Positions 42,501 to 52,924 of a DNA stretch of 64,000 nucleotides are shown one piece after another. Location: the NCBI GenBank assembly GCA_036927565.1, contig JAYESD010000001.1:271881560-271945559 (forward strand). Direction: 5' to 3'. Position 1 is the first letter of the stretch. Each line of letters starts with the position of its first letter. The notes under the pieces are model-generated. The model was not told the origin of the DNA and searched no databases. It saw nothing but the letters and a program-made list of their open reading frames with translations. The DNA comes from Tuctoria greenei. Its lineage: Eukaryota; Streptophyta; Magnoliopsida; Poales; Poaceae. The position numbers and the translations under genes were made by a program.

Positions 42501-42592
42501 TACTCTTTTGTGATTGCACTCGTGTATGTGTGATGAACATCCTGGGCACACATATGCGTTAGCTTGGTTCATTTTTGGAACCAGGCGTCACA
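39536..42592 (+). repeat. Tekay P1 5' LTR (5'-truncated, internally duplicated)
   Basis: Homology to the intact LTR at 43448 starts at CAAAACCTCACTTAAAAATG, so about the first 107 bp are missing; a few filler bases (AATATACTT) precede it. It ends AGGCGTCACA. It carries the GGACTAGTCC array (about 39560-39880), the TATA box near 40047-40056 and a 292-bp tandem duplication. Confidence 0.9.
40476..41059. repeat. 292-bp tandem duplication within the P1 LTR
   Basis: AAAATTTGATCTAATCGAAT recurs 292 bp later, and the following 290 bp repeat with a few differences. The other LTR copies (43448, 50079, 57755) have a single copy. Confidence 0.9.
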
Positions 42593-42595
42593 GAT

Positions 42596-42607
42596 TGGTA
42601 TCAGAGC
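42596..42607 (+). other. Tekay P1 primer-binding site (tRNA-iMet)
   Basis: TGGTATCAGAGC, three bases after the LTR end. Confidence 0.95.
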
Positions 42608-43562
42608 GAGGTTGAATTTTAGTTCAGCATATCATCCTCAAACGGATGGACAAACCAAGAGGACCAATCAGATTTTGGAGGACATGTTAAGAGCTTGTGC
42701 TTTAAAGCATGGGAAAAGTTGGGACAAAAGCTTGCCATACGCAGAATTTTCATACAACAATAGTTACCAAGCAAGCTTGAAAATGTCACCATATGAAGCG
42801 CTTTATGGGAGGAAGTGTAGGACACATTTATTCTGGAATGAGGCAGGAGAAACTCAAGTATTTGGTCCAGACGTGTTGCAAGAAGCCGAAAAGCAAGTTC
42901 AAATAATTCGTGGAAACTTGAGGGCTGCCCAATCAAGGCAAAAAGGCTATGCGGATAATAGGAGAAGGAAATTAGCCTTTGAAATAGGAGATTTTGTTTA
43001 CCTCAAGGTGTCACCAATGAGAGGTCATGAGAGGTTTAACATAAGAGGCAAGCTCGCACCTCGTTATATTGGACCATTCAAGATTTTGGACAAAAGAGGA
43101 GAAGTAGCATATAAGTTGGAGATGCCAACTCATCTTTCACACGTACATGATGTGTTTCATGTTTCCCAACTCAAGAAGTGTCTCAGGGTACCGGAAGATC
43201 AAGTGCCAATGGAAGAATTGGAACTAGAGGAAGATTTGACGTATGCCGAACAACTGGTCAAAATCTTGGAAACCAAGGAGAGAGTCACAAGGAACAAGGT
43301 GATTCGATGGTGTAAAGTCCAATGGAAGCACCATACCGAAAAAGAAGCAACTTGGGAGCTAGAAGATGATCTCAAGAAGGAATTTCCCTATCTCTTCTCT
43401 TCCGCGTCGAATCTCGAGGGCGAGATTCATTTTAAGGGGGGTAGGTTTGTAACACCCTCATTTTCATGCATCATGCCCTACATGCACTCATATACATGTT
43501 TAACATTAACCCATAACAAGAGGAACAAGTTTAAAATTGATTTGGAACAAAACCGCACTTAA
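42608..43562 (+). pseudogene. Tekay P1 integrase C-terminus and chromodomain remnant
   Basis: The PBS is joined directly to GAGGTTGAATTTTAG, the codons for RLNFSSAYHPQTDGQTKRTN in the integrase core. Gag, protease, RT, RNase H and most of integrase are deleted. What remains is open to a stop at 43560-43562 and includes KMSPYEALYGRKCRT, the GPY-like region IRGKLAPRYIGPFKILDKRG, VHDVFHVSQLKKCLRVPEDQ and the chromodomain-like KVQWKHHTEKEATWELEDDL. The last 38 or so codons lie inside the 3' LTR. The first Met of the open frame is in the LTR and is not meaningful. Confidence 0.88.
43430..43447 (+). other. Tekay P1 polypurine tract
   Basis: TTTTAAGGGGGGTAGGTT immediately before the LTR start TGTAACACCC. 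Confidence 0.85.
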
Positions 43563-46319
43563 AAATGTAGGAAATTGCGGACTAGTCCGGTTTTGCTGAG
43601 GACTAGTCCGATTTATCTCTGTCTAAAAACAGACTTGTCCGTTTTTGCTGCGGATTAGTCCGATATTTGCCTCTGGACAACTTCGGACTTGTCCGATTTT
43701 GTGCGGACTAGTCCGGTATTCCATGAATCCTTGAAAATTTGCTAAGTCCCTGGACTTTTCTGGACTAGTCCGGTGTTCCAGCGGACTTGTCCGTTTTCCT
43801 TTCTGACTAAGATCGGACTTGTCCGATTTTTTGCCAGACTTGTCCGATTTTCTCTCTGGACGACTTCGGACTAGTCCGGTCCTGTCCGGACTTGTCCGAT
43901 ATTTCGTGACTCCGAGATTGACCTTTTGTTTTACGACTTGTTTCTTGGGTTTCACGTCAAGTGGGCCTAGGGACGTCGTGCCTAACTCTTTTAGAGCCCA
44001 TGTGGGACTCTAAACCGGCCTCTACTCATCCCAAACTCGAAATCCATCTAACCCTAGCCTCCACGTCTATATAAACAACCCCACCCCTTGGTTTGACATC
44101 TATTTGCCACTTTTCCACCCACCCAAACCCTAGTTCGTGGGGAGCCACCATCAAGGAGGGAGGAGAAGATCCCAAACAAGAAGAATAAGAGGAGGAAACG
44201 AAGGAGGATCAAGATCTCCACCAAGTTTCGTTCTTCACCACCAATTCATCTCCAAGTTCATCACCAACCCTAGATCATCAAGATCCAAGTGTTACCTCCA
44301 AGTTTCTTGGTTCATTGGAGTTCTAAACACCTGGTATACCTTCTATTCTCTTTTCCTTATGTGAATTCAACCCCTAATCTCCAAATTCACGTCGATCTAG
44401 AAAACCCTAATCTGCTGACCTCGTCAAGTGCGGACTTGTCCGGTCCCTAGCGGACTAGTCCGATCTTTCTGGTTAAATTGTGTTGGATTAATTCTAAAAT
44501 TTGATCTAATCGAATCCAAACCTGTATAAACTTGTTAAAAGCTATTACAACTAGTTAGTGATCATTAAAAGCAATCTAGTAACAAGTTCTACCTTGCATT
44601 TGCATTAATCATGCATGTCATGACATATTGAGTAATATTGTGCACTCTTTGATTGTGTTTCTTGTTTTGTATGTTTATTGTGTGGATTAGACGGATTTGC
44701 ACTAGAAAGTGCGCGGAGGATCTACATCATCAAGAGTTTGAAGGCTTTGACCCAAATCAACAGCAAGAGCAAGGCAAGTGTACTTGAAGCATATTGATCC
44801 TGTTTTAAAATAAATGTTTTGTTTGCAAAACTGCATGCTTGTGTCAAATTGATGGGAATCCTATGGTAGGAAGTTTACTAGATTTGCTAAACCACCCTTG
44901 TCACCTGGAATTTATGGTACAAAGTCGGGAAGGGTTTTTACCTTTTTGCTTTGCTTAAACAACTGGGATGGGAATAACTATATCACTCAATTTAATTATG
45001 CATGGATGAGATTATGGTTAACATGAACTGGTTAAACATGGTATGGTAATGGATGATCTAAGCAAGCCTGGTATGTGGATGGGTTGGATGTTATGGTGGT
45101 TTGCTTGCTTTAGATCTAAGGACCGGTTCATGCGAGAATAAGCCAGGACTACAGTGCCACCACGAGGCCAAGTATGGGTGCGGCGTAGCTGATTAATTAG
45201 GGCTTTGCTAGAGTTGTTTGGACCATTGTGGATGCTCGGGGAAGGGGTACTCGGATTGGGTTTGTTGATGATTGGTGGGACTACCCTGGGATCCGAATGG
45301 CTCAAGAGGGGGCCCTTGGTTGAAGATGTGCTCAGTTGGAGGCATCGCCACCGGTGAAACCTCAGTGGGGTCTAAATAGACTAATAATCCCTTTGTAAAG
45401 GCTATTTTGTGATCTCTTGGCCACACACCAACGGAAGTGTGTAATGTGACCGACGGGTCATGGGCATAAGGGAGGTTCTTAGTCGCTGAAGGGTGATGAA
45501 ATCACGAACACGTGGGTAAAGAGGTATAAACTCTGCAGAGTGTTAATTAAAACTATCATGATAGCTGTGCTCCCGGTTATGAGCACCTGGACAACTTCCA
45601 TGATTAGAGGCAAATTGGAATTTGGGATGGTTATGGTTTGATAATGGTTATGGTTGATATTTTGGTTATGGTTTGGTAATGGTTATGGATGGTGAAGGAT
45701 TAATCTCTGGTAATGAATATGGTTATTGGAAATGGTGAAATCTGGACTTATTGATGATGGTAATGAATTCAGTTTGGTATTATGGTATTACTCGTGATTA
45801 TGATTGGGTTATTTCACATACTTATATCATATTGCTTTTCAATCGTTTTAATGTACTTTTCAGCACTTTACCATTATTATTGTCGTCATTTGAATCAGCC
45901 ACATGTCATACTTTCCACACTTGCTGAGTACGACATGTACTCACTCTTGCAATCCCCCCCAACAGTTGCAGGTCAGGATTGGGAGTTTAATGGTGATAAT
46001 GCGGAGTTCTAGGCCGTGTCTACCGTCAGCTTTGCCTGTGGTGTTGATTGGAGCTGCGCATACATACCCTGTTGCTTATGCTTAGCTTGCTTAGTTTCTT
46101 AATTAGTTTATTTCCGTTGCATTAGTTGAACTTGTTTTTAATATTCATTAGAGCTTGTATTCGAGGATAATCTGGTTTGTGTAATAAAATTTGGTTAACT
46201 AATCTTGTCTTGTGGTGATTTTCTGTATACTCTTTTGTGATTGCACTCGTGTATGTGTGATGAACATCCTGGGCACACATATGCGTTAGCTTGGTTCATT
46301 TTCGGAACCGGGCGTCACA
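43448..46319 (+). repeat. Tekay LTR shared by P1 and P2 (intact, 2872 bp)
   Basis: TGTAACACCC...GGGCGTCACA. Preceded by a PPT and followed by a PBS, so it is at once the 3' LTR of P1 and the 5' LTR of P2. The U3 has 12 GGACT(A/T)GTCC-like palindromes at 43578-43900 and two more at 44430-44463. A TATA box is at 44067-44076. About 2.2 kb of the LTR lies downstream of TATA, ending in a conserved GT-rich stretch. Confidence 0.95.
44067..44076 (+). promoter_or_regulatory. TATA box of the Tekay LTR
   Basis: CTATATAAAC, conserved in all Tekay LTR copies here (near 40047 and 49546 on plus; 52297 and 59968 on minus). The palindrome array lies 170-490 bp upstream. Confidence 0.7.
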
Positions 46320-46322
46320 GAT

Positions 46323-46334
46323 TGGTATCAGAGC
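46323..46334 (+). other. Tekay P2 primer-binding site (tRNA-iMet)
   Basis: TGGTATCAGAGC, three bases from the LTR end, followed by CACAGGTTGACC. Confidence 0.95.
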
Positions 46335-46589
46335 CACAGGTTGACCGTAGGATGCAGCCTAGATAGAATGGACACTTTAGAGCACATAGGAGCACTCAGG
46401 AATCGATGTGTTTTTGCTTGGAGTGCTGTTTGCTATATATATTGCTTGCTTGTGTGCTTAATAGAGGATTTTGGGATGCCTTAGCATTTCCATGTCCACC
46501 TAGGCTAGTGTAGCTAGTTGGTTAGTTTCATATCCCTTGATGCATATAGTTGGGGCGTTTTCTAATTCTTACCTACTGCTTTTCTTCAG
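46335..46589 (+). other. Tekay P2 leader
   Basis: 255 bp without an ORF, ending in the pyrimidine-rich CTGCTTTTCTTCAG right before the gag ATG. A 3' splice site is possible. Confidence 0.5.
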
Positions 46590-48004
46590 ATGGTGAGGAC
46601 TCGCAACCAGAGGGATGGCAATGATGAAGAGGAGAACAATGGAGTGCCTCAGAACAACAATGGGCAAGGATCTACTCAGGGAGCTATCAACATCGAGCAG
46701 CTATTGGCCATGCAAAACCAGCTCATGCAGACCATGATACAGACTATGGGACAGCTGCAGGCTGGCAATATAAACAATCAGCCCCACATGCCTCCACCGC
46801 CACCCCCACCTCCTCATAACCGATTGGGAGAGTTTATGAGGACTAGGCCGCCAACCTTTGCTCAAGCCGCAGACCCTATGGATGCGGATGATTGGCTCAA
46901 GTCCGTGGAGAAGAAGCTAGCCATTGTCCAATGCAGTGACCGGGAGAAGGTGCTATTTGCTTCTCATCAACTCGTTGGAGCAGGTGCAGATTGGTGGGAT
47001 TCTTATTGCAATGCTCATGAGAACCAAGAGAGAATTACCTGGGCGGAATTCAAGGAGAGTTTCCATTCTCATTATGTGCCGGTAGGTGTTATGATCTTGA
47101 AGAGGCAAGAATTTGAGAACTTGATACAAGGAAAATCAAGCATGAGTGAATATCTCAATAAATTCACTCAACTCTCAAGGTATGCGCCTGAGGATGTTAG
47201 CCGGGACAGCCGGAAGCAATACTTGTTCATGAGGGGTTTGAACAATGAGATCCAAGTACAATTGCTCAATTGTGATTATGTCAATTTCCAGAAGCTTGTG
47301 GACAAAGCGATTGTGGTTGAGAACAAGATCCGTGAGATGGAGCAAGAAATCAAGAGGAAGGCGCCATATCAAGGACAGCAACAAGGAAGTAATGTGTGCC
47401 CTCGCTTTGCGCCGCCCAATGCGCCTCATTACAGCTCCTCTATTCCTGCTCAGCGCCCTGGTTATGCACCGCGCCCAACTCAGTTTGTGCAGCAGCGCCC
47501 TGTCATGCAAGCACCTAGGCCTCCGATGCCTTATGCACCTCGTGCTGATTTTCCTGGAGCCAATGCTCAAAACCAAACTCGTCCCAATAATTCTGGTGGA
47601 GTTAAGAGGTGCTATACTTGTGGAGAAGCTGGACACTTTGCGAATCAATGTCCTAAGTCAGGCCTTGGTCAAGGAAGCAATGTGCCGAGGCAAAACCCAA
47701 GACCCAATGGAGGACAACGACAAGGAAGTCGTGGACAACAGAATTTTGCTCGTGGCAACGTGAACCATGTCTCTACGGAGGATGCTCAACAAGCGGATGA
47801 CGTGGTCATTTGTATGTTTCTCGCCAACTCCAATCCCGTGACTATGTTATTTGATTCTGGAGCATCGCATTCATTCATTGCATCGAAGTATGTTGCCAAG
47901 TATAGTTTGCCTATCTCTCATATGAAGTTTACTCTGTTGGTTAAGTCTCCTGGAGGAAGGATGAGGACAAATATAGTATGTCCAAAAGTAAGCCTTAGAA
48001 TAAG
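46590..48004 (+). pseudogene. Tekay P2 gag and protease N-terminus
   Basis: The best-preserved gag in the window. It starts MVRTRNQRDGNDEEENNG, then a Gln-rich stretch and a Pro run (residues 70-80). The capsid core has FAQAADPMDADDWLKSVEKK, ASHQLVGAGADWWDSYC, RITWAEFKESFHSHYVPVG and SEYLNKFTQLSRYAPEDVSR. A long Pro/Gln-rich linker leads to the CCHC knuckle CYTCGEAGHFANQCP (about 47610-47655) and then the protease motif MLFDSGASHSFI. The open frame reaches 48104, but an extra G in a G7 run at 48004-48010 (six G in the minus copy) shifts it, so the true product would break there. Confidence 0.92.
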
Positions 48005-48750
48005 GGGGGGTAGACTTCTCCGCCAACCTCATTGTTTTGGATTCTCAAGGGTTGGATATTATACTTGGTATGGACTGGTTGAGGAAGCACAATGGAGTTA
48101 TTGAATGTGCCACAAAGACGGTGAAGTTGACCAATGAGGAAGGGATCACCGTAGAATTTGAAGCATCTCAAACCGCGCCGAAGCAATTGGAATTGAATCA
48201 TATGGACGGTGCCACAATTGAGGAGATTTCGGTTGTATGCGAATTTTTGGATGTGTTTCCCGATGAGTTGCCAGGTATGCCACCAGATCGAGACGTTGAG
48301 TTTGTTATTGATTTAATACCTGGAACTGCACCTATAGCTAAGAGGCCGTATAGGATGCCTCCTATGGAATTAGCGGAGCTCAAGAAACAACTTCGAGAGC
48401 AATTAGAGAAGGGTTTCATTCGCCCTAGCTCTTCGCCTTGGGGAGCGCCTGTTCTATTTGTGGACAAGAAGGATGGATCCCAAAGGATGTGCGTGGATTA
48501 CCGAGCTCTCAATGAGGTAACAATCAAGAACAAGTACACCTTGCCACGCATAGAAGACTTGTTTGATCAGATGAAGGGTGTTTTTGTCTTCTCTAAGATT
48601 GACTTGAGGTCGGGATACTTTCAAATGAAGATTAGACCATCAGACATACCCAAGACAGCTTTTAGGACACGGTATGGATCTTATGAGTACACTGTGATGT
48701 CTTTTGGATTGACAAATGCGCCTGCCTACTTTATGTACCTCATGAATTAA
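48005..48750 (+). pseudogene. Tekay P2 protease C-terminus and RT first half
   Basis: After the frameshift: DIILGMDWLRKHNGVIECAT (protease flap), VFPDELPGMPPDRDVEFVID, LIPGTAPIAKRPYRMPPMEL, then RT motifs KGFIRPSSSPWGAPVLFVDK, CVDYRALNEVTIKNKY, FSKIDLRSGYFQMKIRPSDI and MSFGLTNAPAYFMYLMN. A TAA at 48748-48750 replaces the Lys codon seen in the minus copy. Confidence 0.92.
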
Positions 48751-49193
48751 GTCTTCATGGAATACTTAGATAAGTTCGTTGTGGTGTTTATTGATGATAT
48801 TATGATCTACTCGAAGGATGAGAAGGAACATGAGGAACACTTGAGGCTTACGTTGCAAAAATTGAGGGAGCATCAATTGTATGCCAAGTTCAACAAGTGC
48901 CAGTTTTGGTTGAAAGAGGTGCCATTTTTGGGTCATATAATCTCAGGAGGAGGAGTATCGGTTGACCCCGGAAAAGTGAGAGACGTGTTGAAGTGGGAAC
49001 CACTGCAAAACGTCAAGGAAATAAGGAGTTTTCTTGGGATGGCTGGATATTACCGTCGGTTTATTAAAGATTTTTCCAAGATAGCCAAGCCTATGACGGA
49101 GTTGCTAATGAAGGGAAAGGCGTTCCAATGGACTCAAGCTTGTCAAGAGAGTTTTGAGGAGTTAAAGAAGCGGTTGACAACAGCCCCAGTTTT
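48751..49193 (+). pseudogene. Tekay P2 RT second half, fused to LTR
   Basis: It contains DKFVVVFIDDIMIYSKDEKE (catalytic Asp pair), HQLYAKFNKCQFWLKEVPFL, RSFLGMAGYYRRFIKDFSKI and FEELKKRLTTAPVLV. At GGTATT it crosses straight into LTR sequence (TTCCATGAATCC), so RNase H, integrase and the 3' LTR start are deleted. Confidence 0.92.
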
Positions 49194-50078
49194 GGTATTC
49201 CATGAATCCTTGAAAATTTGCTAAGTCCCTGGACTTTTCCGGACTAGTCCGGTGTTCCAGTGGACTTGTCCGTTTTCCTTTCTGACTAAGATCGGATTTG
49301 TCCGATTTTTGGCCAGACTTGTCCGATTTTCTCTCTGGACGACTTCAGACTAGTTCGGTCCTGTCCGGACTTATCCGATATTTCGTGACTCCGAGATTGA
49401 CCTTTTGTTGTACGACTTGTTTCTTGGGTTTCACGTCAAGTGGGCCTAGGGACGTCGTGCCTAACTCTTTTAGAGCCCATGTGGGACTCTAAACCGGCCT
49501 CTACTCATCCCAAACTCGAAATCCATCTAACCCTAGCCTCCACGTCTATATAAACAACCCCACTCCTTGGTTTGACATCTATTTGCCACTTTTCCACCCA
49601 CCCAAACCCTAGTTCGTGGGGAGCCACCATCAAGGAGGGAGGAGAAGATCCCAAACAAGAAGAAGAAGAGGAGGAAACGAAGGAGGATCAAGATCTCCAC
49701 CAAGTTTCGTTCTTCACCACCAATTCATCTCCAAGTTCATCACCAACCCTAGATCATCAAGATCCAAGTGTTACCTCCAAGTTTCTTGGTTCATTGGAGT
49801 TCTAAACACTTGGTATACCTTCTATTCTCTTTTCCTTATGTGAATTCAACCCCTAATCTCCAAATTCACGTCGATCTAGAAACCCTAATATGCTGACCTC
49901 GTCAAGTGCGGACTTGTCCGGTCCCTAGCGGACTAGTCCGATCTTTCTGGTTAAATTGTGTTGGATTAATTCTAAAATTTGATCTAATCGAATCCAAACC
50001 TGTATAAACTTGTTAAAAGCTATTACAACTAGTTAGTGATCATTAAAAGCAATCTAGTAACAATTTCTACGTTGCATC
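49194..50078 (+). repeat. Tekay P2 3' LTR fragment
   Basis: Corresponds to LTR offsets of about 266-1150 of the 43448 copy, with the last part of the palindrome array, the TATA region (about 49546) and the 77-codon open frame (49572-49805). It is cut at GTTGCATC by the start of Tekay-M. Confidence 0.9.
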
Positions 50079-52924
50079 TGTGACGCCCGGTTCCGAAAAT
50101 GAACCAAGCTAACGCATATGTGTGCCCAGGATGTTCATCACACATACACGAGTGCAATCACAAAAGAGTATACAGAAAATCACCACAAGACAAGATTAGT
50201 TAACCAAATTTTATTACACAAACCAGATTATCCTCGAATACAAGCTCTAATGAATATTAAAAACAAGTTCAACTAATGCAGCGGAAATAAACTAATTAAG
50301 CAACTAAGCAAACTAAGCATAAGCAACAGGGTATGTATGCGCAGCTCCAATCAACACCACAGGCAAAGCTGACGGTAGACACGGCCTAGAACTCCGCATT
50401 ATCACCATTAAACTCCCAATCCTGACCTGCAACTGTTGGGGGGGGGGGGATTGCAAGAGTGAGTACATGTCGTACTCAGCAAGTGTGGAAAGTATGACAT
50501 GTGGCTGATTCAAATGACGACAGTAATAATGGTAAAGTGCTGAAAAGTACATTAAAACATTTGAAAAGCAATATAGTATAAGTGTGTGAAGTAAACCCAT
50601 CATAATCATAAGTAACACCGTAATACTAAATCTGAATTCATTACCATCATCAAAAATTCCAGATTTCACCATTGCCAATAACCAGATTCAATACCAGAGA
50701 TAAACTCATAACCAGCCATAACCATTACCAAACCATAAACATCCCAAATTCCAATTTACCTCTAATCATGGAAGTTGTCCAGGTGCTCATAACCGGGAGC
50801 ACGGCTATCATGATAGTTTTAATTAACACTCTGCAGAGTTTGTACCTCTTTACCCACGTGTTCGTGATTTCATCACCTTTCGATGACTAAAAACCTCCCT
50901 TATGCCCATGACCCGTCGGTCACATTACACACTTCCGTTGGTGTGTGGCCAAGAGATCACAAAATAGCCTATACAAAAGGGATTACTAGCCTATTTAGAC
51001 CCCACTGAGGTTTCACCGGTGGCGATGTCTCCCGCAGAGCACATCTTCAACCAAGGGCCCCCTCTTGAGCCATTCGGATCCCAGGGTAGTCCCACCAATC
51101 ATCAACAAACCCAATCCGACTACCCCTTCCCCGAGCATCCACAATGGTCCAAACAGCACTAGCAAAGCCCTAATTAATCAGCTACGCCGCACCCATACTT
51201 GGCCTCGTGGTGGCACTGTAGTCCTGGCTTATTCTCGCATGAACCGGTCCTTAGATCTAAAGCAAGCAAACCACCATAACATCCAACCCATCCACATACC
51301 AGGCTTGCTTAGATCATCCATTACCATACCATTTTTTAACCAGTTCATGTTAACCATAATCTCATCCATGCATAATTAAATTGAGTGATATAGTTATTCC
51401 CATCCCAGTTGTTTAAGCGAAGCAAAAAGGTAAAAACCCTTCCCGACTTTGTACCATAAATTCCAGGTGACAAGGGTGGTTTAGCAAATCTAGTAAACTT
51501 CCTACCATAGGATTCCCATCAATTTGACACAAGCATGCAGTTTTGCAAACAAAACATTTATTTTAAAACAGGATCAATATGCTTCAAGGACACTTGCCTT
51601 GCTCTTGCTATTGATTAGGGTCAAAGCCTTCAAACTCTTGATGTTGTAGATCCTCCGCGGTACTTTCTAGCGCAAATCTGTCTAATCCACACAATAAACA
51701 TACAAAACAAGAAACACAATCAAAGAGTGCACAATATTACTCAATATGTCATGACATGCATGATTAATGCAAATGCAAGGTAGAACTTGTTACTAGATTG
51801 CTTTTAATGATCACTAACTAGTTGTAATGGCTTTTAACAAGTTTATACAGGTTTGGATTCGATTAGATCAAATTTTAGAATTAATCCAACACAATTTAAC
51901 CAGAAAGATCGGACTAGTCCGCTAGGGACCGGACAAGTCCGCACTTGACGAGGTCAGCAGATTAGGGTTTTATAGATCGACGTGAATTTGGAGATTAGGG
52001 GTTGAATTCACATAAGGAAAAGAGAATAGAAGGTATACCAGGTGTTTAGAACTCCAATGAACCAAGAAACTTGGAGGTAACACTTGGATCTTGATGATCT
52101 AGGGTTGGTGATGAACTTGGAGATGAATTGGTGGTGAAGAACGAAACTTGATGGAGATCTTGATCCTCATTCGTTTCCTCCTCTTCTTCTTCTTGTTTGG
52201 GATCTTCTCCTCCCTCCTTGATGGTGGCTCCCCACGAACTAGGGTTTGGGTGGGTGGAAAAGTGGCAAATAGATGTCAAACCAAGGGGTGGGGTTGTTTA
52301 TATAGACGTGGAGGCTAGGGTTAGATGGATTTCAAGTTTGGGATGAGTAGAGGCCGGTTTAGAGTCCCACATGGGCTCTAAAAGAGTTAGGCACGACGTT
52401 CCTAGGCCCACTTGACGTGAAACCCAAGAAACAAGTCGTAAAACAAAAGGTCAATCTCGGAGTCACGAAATATCGGACAAGTCTGGACAGGACCGGACTA
52501 GTCCGAAGTCGTCCAGAGAGAAAATCAGACAAGTCTGGCCAAAAATCGGACAAGTCCGATCTTAGTCAGAAAGGAAAACGGACAAGTCCGCTGGAACACC
52601 GGACTAGTCCGGAAAAGTCCAGGGACTTAGCAAATTTTCAAGGATTCATGGAATACCGGACTAGTCCGCACAAAATCGGACAAGTCCGAAGTTGTCCAGA
52701 GGCAAATATCGGACTAATCTGCAGCAAAAACGGACAAGTCCGTTTTTAGACAGAGAGAAATCGGACTAGTCCTCAGCAAAACCGGACTAGTCCGCACTTT
52801 CCTATATTTTTAAGTGCGGTTTTGTTCCAAATCAATTTTAAACTTGTTCCTCTTGTTATGGGTTAATGTTAAACATGTGTATGAGTGCATGTAGGGCATG
52901 ATGCATGAAAATGAGGGTGTTACA
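50079..52924 (-). repeat. Tekay-M 3' LTR
   Basis: TGTGACGCCC...GGGTGTTACA, full length, nearly identical to 57755-60595. A long G run at about 50439-50450 is shorter in the partner. The reverse palindrome array is at about 52470-52797; the TATA box is at about 52297-52306. Confidence 0.95.

Noticed and set aside
43578..43900. Regularly recurring palindromes that might suggest a CRISPR-like array
   Set aside because: Units are only 10-12 bp, spacing is irregular, the context is a plant LTR, and the same array occurs in every copy.
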